Origin: Pedobacter hartonius
GTDB taxonomy: Bacteria; Bacteroidota; Bacteroidia; Sphingobacteriales; Sphingobacteriaceae
NCBI RefSeq assembly: GCF_900107535.1
Contig: NZ_FNRA01000003.1
Span: 310,001 to 374,000 of the forward strand
Direction: 5' to 3'
Length of the DNA: 64,000 nt
Shown here: positions 46,353-55,203 of the stretch, in pieces
How positions within the stretch are numbered: the stretch's first letter is position 1
Layout of the letters: each line of letters opens with the position of its first letter
The notes under the pieces: generated by a model
What the model was told of the DNA's origin: nothing
What the model saw: the letters and a program-made list of their open reading frames with translations, nothing else
The model's database searches: none
Position numbers and translations under genes: made by a program

Positions 46353-47813
46353 TTATTTATTGTCTTTGGGGATTTCTTTCAATATCGCTGTAAGGTAAAC
46401 CCAGAACTTTTTCACTGAAGAGATCTGCACACGTTCATCCGGAGAATGCGCAGCCCTGATGGTGGGACCAAAAGAGATCATATCCATTCCCGGAAGGTGG
46501 GCACCCAGAATGCCGCACTCCAAACCGGCATGGCAGGCCTCAACTTTCGGATCTTTACCAAATATCTGCCGGTACAGATCTGTCATTAGTCTCAGAATAT
46601 CCGAATCAGGGTCAGGTTTCCATCCGGGATAATCTCCTCCATGCTGTACATTACAGCCAATATTTTCGAAGGCTGCACTTACCGCACTGGATACATCGGC
46701 TTTGGTGCTTTCCACACTGCTCCGCTGCAGTGATTGTGTAATAAACTCTCCGTCTTTAACGATTACCCTGGCCAAATTGGTAGATGCTTCTACAAGATTG
46801 CTGATATCGGGGCTCATTCTGAACACGCCGTTCGGCAGGGCATAAATTGCATTGACGATCTTTTTAAAATCTACAAATGTCATTACCCTGGATGGCAGTG
46901 TAGTTTCTTCACTGCTGATGATCATTGATGGTTCAATCGTACTGTATTCCTCGGTAAGTAACTCAGAGAACTGCTTTAAAAGAAGGATAAATAGTTCCTT
47001 TTGTCCGTATGGCACCACAACAACAGCAGTAGACTCCCTTGGAATTGCGTTTCTGAGGCTCCCCCCATCCACACTGTGCAGCTGGATGTGAATGGTCTGG
47101 GCTATCACGTACAGCAACCTGTTCATCAGCTTGTTTGCATTTGCCCTGCCCTTATGAATATCTATCCCGGAGTGCCCGCCAACCAGCCCTTTAACCTTCA
47201 CCTCAAAGGCGGTGCTTTTAACGTCTGTAGTTTCCTGCTGGTAGTTGTATCTTGTATTTGTATCTATGCCTCCGGCGCAGCCGATGGTTAGTTCGTCATC
47301 TTCTTCTGTATCGAGGTTGAGCAGGATGCTGCCTGTGAAATTTGCAGGGTCAAGCTGTTTGGCACCCGTCATGCCGGTTTCCTCATCGATGGTGAACATG
47401 GCTTCCAGCGTCGGGTGTTCAACTGTGTCAGATGCCAGCAAAGCCATGATGGCAGCCACACCAATACCATTATCGGCACCTAAAGTAGTGCCGCGGGCTT
47501 TCACCCAGTCGCCCTCTACGAACATATCGATGCCCTGTTCATCAAAGTCAAAAGCTGTATCGCTGTTTTTCTGATGTACCATATCAAGGTGAGATTGCAA
47601 AACAACTGTTTTACGATCATCCATGCCCGGGGTAGCATTTTTTTTGATGACTACGTTCCCGACTGCATCTTTAATCGTTTCAAGGCCCAGCTCTTCACCA
47701 AAATTCATCATAAAAGCAATTACCCGGTCCTCTTTTTTCGAGGCACGCGGAACAGCGTTCAGATGAACAAAATTTTGCCAGAGCCCCTGAGGTTCTAAAT
47801 TATTGACTTCCAT
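46353..47813 (-). CDS. pepD: Aminoacyl-histidine dipeptidase (PepD, M20 family)
   Basis: 486 residues. The M20 catalytic domain has the metal ligands in QSHLDMVHQ, TLGADNGIGVA, FTIDEETGMTGA and the C-terminal SFGPTIRAAHSPDERV. A lid domain (about 210-380) includes GLVGGHSGIDIHKGRANA. It splits Xaa-His dipeptides such as carnosine in the cytoplasm. No signal peptide. It is probably co-transcribed with fabV (38-nt gap). Confidence 0.93.
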   Translation of the reverse strand: MEVNNLEPQGLWQNFVHLNAVPRASKKEDRVIAFMMNFGEELGLETIKDAVGNVVIKKNATPGMDDRKTVVLQSHLDMVHQKNSDTAFDFDEQGIDMFVEGDWVKARGTTLGADNGIGVAAIMALLASDTVEHPTLEAMFTIDEETGMTGAKQLDPANFTGSILLNLDTEEDDELTIGCAGGIDTNTRYNYQQETTDVKSTAFEVKVKGLVGGHSGIDIHKGRANANKLMNRLLYVIAQTIHIQLHSVDGGSLRNAIPRESTAVVVVPYGQKELFILLLKQFSELLTEEYSTIEPSMIISSEETTLPSRVMTFVDFKKIVNAIYALPNGVFRMSPDISNLVEASTNLARVIVKDGEFITQSLQRSSVESTKADVSSAVSAAFENIGCNVQHGGDYPGWKPDPDSDILRLMTDLYRQIFGKDPKVEACHAGLECGILGAHLPGMDMISFGPTIRAAHSPDERVQISSVKKFWVYLTAILKEIPKDNK

Positions 47814-47851
47814 TAAATAAATTAATAAGCCGCCAAATTAAGGATTCTCGT

Positions 47852-48475
47852 TTAAATCCTTGCAATAGTTTTTCCCATATACCAGAAGAGGTAACTAAAA
47901 AATGGTGCTGCAAGCACATCAGCTGTATAATGTACATGCTGAATCAGCAATAGCAGACCCAATATGGCAGTAGCACAGAAAACAATGGCCTTTTCCTTTT
48001 TATTTTCCAGGCACAGGCCTACGAGAAACAGCGTTGCCGTGTGCCCGGAGAAGAACAAATCCCTGGTAATCATGTTTGAACCATAGAAAATGATCGAAAA
48101 CGGGTCAGTCATGTGCACCAGGTTCAGCGGTGGTTCCAGAGAAACCAGGGAAATGGTGAGCATCCTGACCAGACAAAGAAAAATGTATCCCCAGAGTGCG
48201 GTAATACAAAGTTCAGTATTTTTTCTCATTCTCCAGAAAAACAGTCCGGAGGCAGGGTAAAGGATAAGAAATATATACACCGAAACGTCATGCGCAGGAA
48301 GCGCGGCTAACACCCAGTCATGAATGGGTATTCCGCCATTCCTTTTCTGGACAAATAAAAAGAAGTCCTGTAAATAGAAGACGATCAGGCCCATAACGAA
48401 CAGGCCTAAAACGAGTTTTACCCTAAAAAGCGGGTAATCCCAGGCAAATCGCCAGGTGAGCTGTTTAGTTTGCAT
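47852..48475 (-). CDS. PAP2/sphingomyelin-synthase-like membrane phosphatase
   Basis: 207 residues with about six hydrophobic helices. The conserved active site of PAP2_C-type proteins is visible: FSGHTATLFL with the acid-base His, and HVHYTADVLAAP with the nucleophile His and Asp. In such proteins lipid phosphate or phosphocholine head groups are handled at the outer face of the inner membrane. The substrate is not known. Confidence 0.85.
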   Translation of the reverse strand: MQTKQLTWRFAWDYPLFRVKLVLGLFVMGLIVFYLQDFFLFVQKRNGGIPIHDWVLAALPAHDVSVYIFLILYPASGLFFWRMRKNTELCITALWGYIFLCLVRMLTISLVSLEPPLNLVHMTDPFSIIFYGSNMITRDLFFSGHTATLFLVGLCLENKKEKAIVFCATAILGLLLLIQHVHYTADVLAAPFFSYLFWYMGKTIARI

Positions 48476-48725
48476 TCATATTGGTTAGTGATATCGGCAA
48501 CAAATATAATATTACATTTCCTGTCCGGTGCATTTTGGGAATTAAATTGTCATTAAAATCTATAGCAGAAAATATTGCCCGTCCTCACTTCTGATACATT
48601 TTATTTTTAAATAGTAAAACATGACGGGTTACCGCGGTAGCCAGCACAAAACAATTTCCGGTACTTCTCCTCAGAAAATTTATACAGGAATTCGGAAATC
48701 AGGTATATTGATTATATTGAGCTCA

Positions 48726-50342
48726 ATGAATCGCTATATAAAAACCCTGTCGCCGAAAATAATCCTGTTGCTGCTGTTGTTTGCAGGTTGCCGGCAGAAA
48801 GAAGTTAAGGTAGAAAGAGATCTTACGATTACGCCGAAGAATGCGGTGACCAAATTGCTGATAGACAGCCTGCAGATGGAGAAATACATCAGCACTCAGG
48901 GATTGGAGGACAGTTCGGCAAACAGGCTGAGAAACTTTTACAACAGCAGGAACTTCCAGTTTGCATGGCTGGCTGAAAATGGCCTTGCAGAACAGGCAAA
49001 GGTATTTTATGAACTGGATAAGAATTACATTTCTGCTTCCCGTGACAGTACGGATGCAGATCAGGCCCTGCACCGGCAACTCGGCACGCTGATCAGTAAA
49101 GATACCCTTATCCGGTCTGCCAGTGCCGAACTGGTGAATCTGGAGCTGTCACTTACACAACACTTTTTCAATTTCGTAACCTATGCTTACGCCGGGAAAC
49201 TGGACCCCGCAGCACTACAATGGTATATTCCCCGCAGAAAACTGGATGCAGTAGCCCTGCTAGACTCACTGGTGGCAAAAAAAGGTACCAGCCTTGAAAA
49301 CTGGGAACCGGTGAACCTGTATTATAAAACATTGAACAAAGAACTGTTACGCTGGTACGGGATCAGGCAAAGGGGAAGCTGGGAAAAGATCAGTCCCGGT
49401 AAAACCAAATACATCGCCGGAGATACCTGTATGGTCATCAGCAGGATTAAACAGCGCCTGGCAGACTTTGGAGATCTGGACCCTGCTGACAGTACCCCTG
49501 TATTTAATGAGGCCCTTGGGCTGGCTGTTAAAAAAGCGCAGAAACAATTCGGGCTCACCGAAAGCGGCAGAATAGACCGCACGCTGATCGCTGCACTCAA
49601 CATACCTGCCGAACTGCGTATCCGGCAGCTGCTGATCAACCTGGAACGGATGAAATGGACTCCCTCGATCCCGGAAAGCAAGTTCATCCTTGTAAATATC
49701 CCTGAGTATAAACTTCATGTTTTCGAATCAGGAAAGGAAGTGCTGAATATGGGTATAGTAGTTGGAAAGGCAGCCAACAAAACCGTGATCTTCAGCAATG
49801 AACTGAAGAACATTGTTTTCAGCCCCTACTGGAATATCCCGCCCAGCATCGTACGTGCAGAAATCCTGCCGGAGATGCGTAAAAACAAATATTATCTGGC
49901 CGAAAAAAATATGGAACAATACGGTACAAGCGAAGGGCTGCCATTGATAAGACAAAAACCCGGAAACACCAATTCCCTTGGACGGGTAAAGTTCCTGTTT
50001 CCCAACAGCTATAATATATATTTGCATGATACGCCCGCAAAATCATTATTTGCCGAAGAAAAACGCGCTTTCAGCCATGGCTGCATACGGCTGGCGCAGC
50101 CAAAAAAACTTGCCGGATATCTGCTGGCAGACAGGTCTGAATGGACAGGTAAAAAAATTGACAGGGCGATGAATTCAAAAACCGAAATATGGGTGAACAT
50201 GAAACAGCCTGTACCAGTGTTTATCACTTACTTTACCTCTTGGGTGGACAAGGACGGGCTCCTGAATTTCAGGGAAGATCTTTATGGCCATGACCAGGCG
50301 ATGGCCAGGCAAATGTTTAAATCAGAGGAATCAAAAAAATAA
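48726..50342 (+). CDS. L,D-transpeptidase (YcbB/LdtD-like), lipoprotein
   Basis: About 538 residues from the ATG at 48726, which gives a lipobox LLLFAGC with the lipid-attachment Cys; the frame is open to 48621 but the extra 35 residues do not belong to the signal. The N-terminal part (about 60-280) is helical and resembles the scaffold of LdtD-like enzymes. A peptidoglycan-binding helix (about 300-325) precedes the YkuD catalytic domain. That domain has the motif HxxxSHGCIRL, with the catalytic Cys in SHGCIRL. It makes 3-3 cross-links or attaches proteins to murein. Confidence 0.9.
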   Translation: MNRYIKTLSPKIILLLLLFAGCRQKEVKVERDLTITPKNAVTKLLIDSLQMEKYISTQGLEDSSANRLRNFYNSRNFQFAWLAENGLAEQAKVFYELDKNYISASRDSTDADQALHRQLGTLISKDTLIRSASAELVNLELSLTQHFFNFVTYAYAGKLDPAALQWYIPRRKLDAVALLDSLVAKKGTSLENWEPVNLYYKTLNKELLRWYGIRQRGSWEKISPGKTKYIAGDTCMVISRIKQRLADFGDLDPADSTPVFNEALGLAVKKAQKQFGLTESGRIDRTLIAALNIPAELRIRQLLINLERMKWTPSIPESKFILVNIPEYKLHVFESGKEVLNMGIVVGKAANKTVIFSNELKNIVFSPYWNIPPSIVRAEILPEMRKNKYYLAEKNMEQYGTSEGLPLIRQKPGNTNSLGRVKFLFPNSYNIYLHDTPAKSLFAEEKRAFSHGCIRLAQPKKLAGYLLADRSEWTGKKIDRAMNSKTEIWVNMKQPVPVFITYFTSWVDKDGLLNFREDLYGHDQAMARQMFKSEESKK

Positions 50343-50409
50343 TAAACATTTCAATCGCTGTTGGGTTATAGGTTAATAATCAAGAAAAACAAACAAAAAA
50401 TATCAACCT

Positions 50410-50988
50410 ATGGCAACTACAGTAAAAACAACACCGACAAAATCTGCTCCAAAAGCAGCTCAAAAAAAACCTGCTGGTAATACCGGAAAAATGGAAGATT
50501 CAGAATTCCATGAATTTTTTGTTGACGAACTGAAAGACATTTACTGGGCTGAAAAACACCTGGTAAAAGCTCTTCCAAAAATGAAAAAAGCAGCAACAAG
50601 CCCGGAACTGGCGGCAGCTTTTGAAAAACATACCCAGGAAACACAAACCCACATTGAAACACTGGAACAGGTGTTTGCATTGCTTGATGAAAAAGCAGCT
50701 GCAAAAAAATGTGATGCAATGGCCGGTTTACTGGAAGAAGCAGATGGCATTATCTCTGAGACTGAAAAAGGAACAATGATCAGGGATGCAGGACTGATCC
50801 TTGCTGCACAGAAAGTAGAACATTATGAAATTGCTACTTATGGTACATTGAAAACTTTCGCAGAGAATATGGGCCATACTGATGTGGCAGACCTGCTGGC
50901 GCAAACACTGGAGAATGAAAAATCTACAGATGTGGCATTGACAACGATCGCAGAAGGTTTTGTGAACGAACAGGCTTCTGCTGAATAG
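50410..50988 (+). CDS. Ferritin-like DUF892 (YciE/YciF) protein with basic N-terminus
   Basis: 192 residues. The first 30 residues are Lys/Ala/Thr/Pro-rich and disordered, then the DUF892 bundle: FFVDELKDIYWAEKHLVKAL, HTQETQTHIETLEQVFALL, MAGLLEEADGI, RDAGLILAAQKVEHYEIATYGT. It is a paralogue of the 13580-14092 product, with the same helix order and an added basic tail that might contact nucleic acid. The family is stress-induced and probably metal-binding. Two tandem terminator hairpins follow. Confidence 0.9.
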   Translation: MATTVKTTPTKSAPKAAQKKPAGNTGKMEDSEFHEFFVDELKDIYWAEKHLVKALPKMKKAATSPELAAAFEKHTQETQTHIETLEQVFALLDEKAAAKKCDAMAGLLEEADGIISETEKGTMIRDAGLILAAQKVEHYEIATYGTLKTFAENMGHTDVADLLAQTLENEKSTDVALTTIAEGFVNEQASAE

Positions 50989-50994
50989 TGAATT

Positions 50995-51067
50995 CAGGTT
51001 TCAGCTTTAAAGCTGAAACCTGATTGCCAAAGCCAGACTAAACATAAAAGTTTAGTCTGGCTTTTTT
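50995..51067. terminator. Two tandem hairpins after the DUF892 gene
   Basis: A perfect 28-bp palindrome (50995-51022) starts 6 nt after the stop, then a 14-bp stem with a 6-nt loop (51030-51063) followed by TTTT. The second is a classic intrinsic terminator; the first might be an operator, a stability element or an extra stop. The convergent iron-permease gene ends at 51084. Confidence 0.8.
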
Positions 51068-51083
51068 ATTGGAAAGCGGGCTT

Positions 51084-51557
51084 TTAGTCTGGCTGCTTAG
51101 CCCCGCCTCCCAAACGCTCATTGATTTTAAAGTCCTGCAGGTCGTCCGCAGCATCTATCGAATGTGAATGATGGATATCATCATCCTCTTCAGAAATATC
51201 AGAAAGCCGCTGATAGTATTTATGCAGCACATCCAGTTCTTTTTCCGTCAGGTCTTCAATATCAACCATCCTGTTACTCGCATGCCTGCTTGCCGCAATC
51301 AGTTCATTTAATTTGAGCTGAATGGCTTTGGAATCTTTGTTCTGTGATTTCTGGATTAAAAAGACCATCAGGAAGGTGATGATCGTAGTTCCGGTATTGA
51401 TTACCAGCTGCCAGGTATCTGAATATTTAAAAATTGGCCCGGTTATCCCCCAGATAACAATTACCGCAAAGGCAATCCCGAATGCGGGGGAACTGCCCGT
51501 CCAGCAGGTAATCTTCGTAGCCATTGTCTCGAAAAATGACTCTTTCTTCTTTTCCAT
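51084..51557 (-). CDS. Low-affinity iron permease-family protein
   Basis: 157 residues with two strong membrane helices (about 24-44 and 50-70) in the segment ETMATKITCWTGSSP, GIAFAVIVIWGITGPI and NTGTTIITFLMVFLIQ, then QNKDSKAIQLKLNELI. These are the conserved blocks of the low-affinity iron permease family. The C-terminal part is acidic, with HHSHS near 140 that may bind metal. Despite the name, actual transport by the short bacterial forms is unproven. Confidence 0.82.
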   Translation of the reverse strand: MEKKKESFFETMATKITCWTGSSPAFGIAFAVIVIWGITGPIFKYSDTWQLVINTGTTIITFLMVFLIQKSQNKDSKAIQLKLNELIAASRHASNRMVDIEDLTEKELDVLHKYYQRLSDISEEDDDIHHSHSIDAADDLQDFKINERLGGGAKQPD

Positions 51558-51828
51558 ATAGATATTAAATAGGTTTGACGGATGTGTTTACTGCTGGTCC
51601 TCCAGCCGCAGGTATTATGCCAATAACAACAACATGGGCGTTCTGTTTGAGACAATTAACTGAATTATTTTTATGACATCCCTGCACGCTGATCATCGCC
51701 AGCCTCTTATGCCGCACCGGAAAATTTCCACATTAACCTGCAGGAAACAAATCCTGAATAATTAAAGCATGCCTTTATTTGAAATTACTCCCAAAAGACT
51801 TTATGTTTACAGCTGAATTAAATGGCTA

Positions 51829-52332
51829 ATGAACAATACGTTGAGAAACACCTCTATTTTACTGCTGGTCATCGCCAATGCCGGCTGCGATCAGATTTCC
51901 AAGCATGCTGCAAGACAGAACATTAGTTATGAGGAAACGATAGAGGTCATAGGAAAACATTTGGTATTCACCAAAATAGAAAACTCAGGTGCCTTTTTAA
52001 GTACGGGGGATTCACTGGCCGGCTCGGTGAAATTCATCTTTTTATCCCTGCTCCCGCTCATTGCCCTTTGTTATGGTATCTATTATTTAATCACCAATAC
52101 GCAGCTGCCCAGGCTATTGGTACTGGGCATTTGTTTTGTGATTGGCGGTGGATTGGGGAATCTTTACGACAGGTTGATTTATGGCTCGGTAACAGATTTT
52201 GTACATATTGATTTTTTCGTTTTCAAAACGGGGATCTTTAACCTTGCCGACGTATCTATTATGGTGGGCATGATCCTGATCCTGATCAATCTGTATGTTA
52301 AACCTGAAGACAACACACTTATAAAAGAATAA
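51829..52332 (+). CDS. lspA: Lipoprotein signal peptidase (signal peptidase II)
   Basis: 167 residues with four hydrophobic helices. The family motifs are GCDQISK (first conserved Asp), NSGAFLS, GGGLGNLYDRL and DFVHIDF...FNLADVSI, which includes the two catalytic Asp residues in DR-x... and NLADV. It cleaves prolipoproteins before the lipid-modified Cys. The downstream cyclophilin-type gene begins 1 nt after its stop, so they form an operon. Confidence 0.93.
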   Translation: MNNTLRNTSILLLVIANAGCDQISKHAARQNISYEETIEVIGKHLVFTKIENSGAFLSTGDSLAGSVKFIFLSLLPLIALCYGIYYLITNTQLPRLLVLGICFVIGGGLGNLYDRLIYGSVTDFVHIDFFVFKTGIFNLADVSIMVGMILILINLYVKPEDNTLIKE

Positions 52333-52333
52333 A

Positions 52334-52996
52334 ATGAAGACATTCATCCTTATCCCTTTGCTTCTGCTGGTTATTTCCGTAGCTGAAGCACAAACAAACT
52401 ATGTGCAGATTTCCACTGCCAAAGGAAAGATCACCCTGATGTTATATGACGAAACACCAAAACACCGGGACAACTTTTTAATGGCCATCAAAACAGGTTT
52501 ATTCAATGGCGCCGGATTCAACAGGGTGATTAAAGGATTTGTAAGTCAGGCCGGTGAACTGGATAAAACCATTCTGGACAGGGAAAAACTTCATCCTGAG
52601 GTACCCCTTCAAAGGGTAGAAGCCGAGATCAGGCCTGATCTCTATCATAAAAAAGGTGCATTGGGACAGGGAAGAAATGACAATCCGGAAAAGAAATCCT
52701 ACCTGGACCAGATCTATCTGGTAGAAGGAAAAAAGAGAACAGCTGCTGAACTGGACCGGATAGAAACTAAAACCGGGCGTAAGTTTTCTGCGGTGCAGCG
52801 GGAGACCTACAAAACTATAGGCGGCTCACCTGAACTTGATGGTGACTATACTATTTTCGGCGAAATCGTAGAAGGCATAAGCGTGGCTGAAGCAATCAAC
52901 AGCGTACCTACCAGTTCAACTGACCTGCCGTTAAGCCTTTTGAAGTTCAGCCTCCGCATACTGACAAAAGCTGAGATTAAAAAGTTAAAAAAATAA
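52334..52996 (+). CDS. Secreted cyclophilin-type peptidyl-prolyl isomerase
   Basis: 220 residues with a signal peptide (about 1-19, ending VAEAQ). The cyclophilin fold is shown by GKITLMLYDETPKHRDNF, FNGAGFNRVIKGFVSQAGE and later YTIFGEIVEGISVAEAI. The usual Arg-Phe-x-Gln core reads FNRVIKGFVSQ. A lysine-rich insertion (about 85-140) departs from the standard fold. It assists folding of periplasmic proteins. Its start overlaps the lspA end within 1 nt. Confidence 0.92.
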   Translation: MKTFILIPLLLLVISVAEAQTNYVQISTAKGKITLMLYDETPKHRDNFLMAIKTGLFNGAGFNRVIKGFVSQAGELDKTILDREKLHPEVPLQRVEAEIRPDLYHKKGALGQGRNDNPEKKSYLDQIYLVEGKKRTAAELDRIETKTGRKFSAVQRETYKTIGGSPELDGDYTIFGEIVEGISVAEAINSVPTSSTDLPLSLLKFSLRILTKAEIKKLKK

Positions 52997-53031
52997 CAGG
53001 TTGTCCAAACAGATTTCCTGTCGGTAAACAC

Positions 53032-54303
53032 TTAAGTTAACAATATCGAATTCAGCTCCGCCTTTTCTTCTTCTTCCATATCTACAATGTTTTCAAGTAT
53101 CGGAACGATCTGTTTCCGCTGATCTGAAAACAGCAGCGTGTCCAGCAGGGCAACAATAGTTTTCTTCTGGTCAATACTCAGGTTACTGAACAGCCTGGGC
53201 TGGATTTCATAAAAGGTCTTCAGGATACTCAGCAGATCTTTATTCCGCTTTACACCAGGAACAAGGCCTGTTCCGGCAGGCAATAAAATACCATCCTTCT
53301 CATAACGTTCCAGCAGCCGGGATGAATACTCTTTAAGGAATGCTTTTCGTTTTGCCCTTAACAGTTCATTCACCTTTTTCTGCAGGTATTTAAACTCCGG
53401 AGAGGATTTTGAACGGTGGTATAATTTTACCTGGGTATCAAATTCGGAGCCACTGAAATCAAAGTCCGTAAAGAACTCGCTTTCTATATAAACGCTGTGA
53501 AAATATTCATCGGCCTTTTTATTCAGCGTAGTATATTCCTTGTGCATTTCCAGGTTCTTTTCGTTGATGAAATAAGCTTTAGACAGCTCTTTGTGCAGGG
53601 ATTCTTTCCATTGAACAAATTTCAGCTTAAATACGGTGCTACTATCCTCATACCTGATCAGCAGGCCGTCTTCGTAATCTTGGATGTTATCGGTATAATC
53701 CAGGATGACGCCGTTGACCAGGATTGAATAGTTATTTTTCTTATTCAGTTCAAGGAACCAGCAGAACTCAGATTTCAGGTACGGGATGATCTCCTGTTCA
53801 AGCTCCTCAGCAGAGATCCTCAGGTTTGAAAAGAGCACCCTTGTGCCGGGTTTATCGTTAAGGGGAATATCCAGCAGGCCTGCCTGGTAATTGTTCAGTG
53901 CATGTACCCCGGTTGTGATCCTGCCGCTCTGCAGTGATCCGCCCTGTAAAAAGGTAGTCTGCCATTCTGCATCATTGGCAAATTTAAAAAAGGTTAACCT
54001 GCCCACTCCATTTTTCCCGTGCATCACAGACCTGTTTTTGTTCAGGGGCAGATAGGTAGCCTTTTCAGATTCAAAAAAAGGATCAAACTTAATACTCAGA
54101 TTTTCGAAATTTATGCCGTGACCATTGTCAGATATCTCCAGCCCATCAATAAAACCAAGCTCGTTTGACGTATAGCTGATCTCTACGGTATCGGCGTGGG
54201 CATCAAAACCGTTCCACACATATTCTGCAAGTGCTTGCTTTTCATTATAATTACGCAATACTTTCTGGATGCCATTGGAGGTGATATTTACGTTGTTTGC
54301 CAT
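53032..54303 (-). CDS. GHKL-fold ATP-binding protein of unknown role
   Basis: 423 residues. The N-terminal part (about 5-180) has the Bergerat ATP-binding motifs: the N-box in EYVWNGFDAHADTV, the G1 motif ISDNGHGI, and the G2-like HGKNGVGRLTFF. Such motifs occur in MutL, Hsp90, gyrase and MORC-type proteins. The C-terminal half is helical and charged, with coiled-coil potential. No histidine-kinase phosphorylation site or known effector domain is seen. It stands alone, so a role cannot be inferred from neighbours; single GHKL proteins of this kind also turn up in defence or repair contexts, but nothing here supports that choice. Confidence 0.78.
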   Translation of the reverse strand: MANNVNITSNGIQKVLRNYNEKQALAEYVWNGFDAHADTVEISYTSNELGFIDGLEISDNGHGINFENLSIKFDPFFESEKATYLPLNKNRSVMHGKNGVGRLTFFKFANDAEWQTTFLQGGSLQSGRITTGVHALNNYQAGLLDIPLNDKPGTRVLFSNLRISAEELEQEIIPYLKSEFCWFLELNKKNNYSILVNGVILDYTDNIQDYEDGLLIRYEDSSTVFKLKFVQWKESLHKELSKAYFINEKNLEMHKEYTTLNKKADEYFHSVYIESEFFTDFDFSGSEFDTQVKLYHRSKSSPEFKYLQKKVNELLRAKRKAFLKEYSSRLLERYEKDGILLPAGTGLVPGVKRNKDLLSILKTFYEIQPRLFSNLSIDQKKTIVALLDTLLFSDQRKQIVPILENIVDMEEEEKAELNSILLT

Positions 54304-54429
54304 AAAAAGAAGAAGAATCGATAGATAAAATTAATAAATAATCACGACTTATGTCCCTAATTATTCATTCTGCGAAACAATTCTTTACCGATAAGGTTAT
54401 CATGAAAACATTTAAAACAATTCTCTACT

Positions 54430-54591
54430 ATGGCAACCTTAAATGTACAACCTAAACAAAAAAGCCTGTGGTGGCTTTGGCTGATTATTATCCTGGTGGG
54501 TATCGCAATCGTGTATTTCTCTATACATAAAGACGATCATAAAACATCAGATAAGATTATCAAAGACTCCACAATAGTTACCACACCTTAA
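54430..54591 (+). CDS. Small single-helix membrane protein (53 aa)
   Basis: A short ORF of 53 residues begins MATLNVQPKQKSLWWLWLI, has one hydrophobic helix (about 13-32) and then a charged tail (HKDDHKTSDKII). It ends 11 nt before the PRC-barrel gene. Its place directly before that gene, in the same direction, and the clean coding frame make it plausible. I do not recognise a family. Confidence 0.55.
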   Translation: MATLNVQPKQKSLWWLWLIIILVGIAIVYFSIHKDDHKTSDKIIKDSTIVTTP

Positions 54592-54602
54592 AAACAGATT
54601 TT

Positions 54603-55091
54603 ATGGCAACCGAAAATATAGACGACAACCGCCGCCTTGAGGAACTGGACGGAAGCGACTATGAGATCGCTGACGGTGAGCCTCATGTGAAGGGATGGCA
54701 TATCAAAGAGCACTCCGGTGCTTCCATAGGCAAGGTACATGACCTGCTGTTCAATCCTGCCACGCGAAAGGTAAGGTACCTGATCGCCAACCTGGAGGCC
54801 AGGGTATTTGGTGTAGAAAACAGAGAAGTACTGATTCCTATCGGCCTTGCTGAGTTGCACCTCACCAAAGACGAAGTGTATCTGCCCGCAATTACTATCG
54901 CACAGCTTGCCGCGGCACCGGATTATATCAGGGAAACTTTCAAACCTGAAGACGAAACCATTGTCCGCGATGCGTTTTCAGATAATATCGATATTCAGCA
55001 AACCTGGGACGAGCGGACATTTTATGAACATGATCATTACAATGAACGTAACTTTTACGGCCGAAGGTTTACAGGCGGGGACGGGATTTAA
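54603..55091 (+). CDS. PRC-barrel domain protein
   Basis: 162 residues. A PRC-barrel domain covers about 20-105: DYEIADGEPHVKGWHIKEHS, GKVHDLLFNPATRKVRYLIA, VLIPIGLAELH. The C-terminal 40 residues are acidic and aromatic. PRC-barrel proteins of this small type are linked to stress responses and RNA or cell-wall roles, but the function is not settled. It is preceded by a small membrane ORF and followed by the second copy of the 3' element also found after 14210-14470. Confidence 0.9.
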   Translation: MATENIDDNRRLEELDGSDYEIADGEPHVKGWHIKEHSGASIGKVHDLLFNPATRKVRYLIANLEARVFGVENREVLIPIGLAELHLTKDEVYLPAITIAQLAAAPDYIRETFKPEDETIVRDAFSDNIDIQQTWDERTFYEHDHYNERNFYGRRFTGGDGI

Positions 55092-55130
55092 TAAAATAGT
55101 TCAGACGAAACACAATAAAGCAGATTTTAG

Positions 55131-55203
55131 AGCGTCTGTATATATGAGAGCGTTAATTTAGATAGTGGAGATATGTCGGAGGATATATCCCCGCTTCTTT
55201 TTT
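55131..55203 (+). terminator. Conserved 3' element with terminator, copy B
   Basis: Shares AGCGTCT and the exact 18-nt block GAGAGCGTTAATTTAGAT with copy A at 14486, followed by a hairpin with TATCCCCG and a T-run. Its left arm is less perfect than in copy A. It lies 39 nt after the PRC-barrel stop and overlaps the end of the convergent VirJ gene (55202). Confidence 0.72.

Noticed and set aside
53032..54303. GHKL ATPase as part of an anti-phage defence system
   Set aside because: No partner nuclease, toxin or other defence gene is adjacent; neighbours are housekeeping genes.
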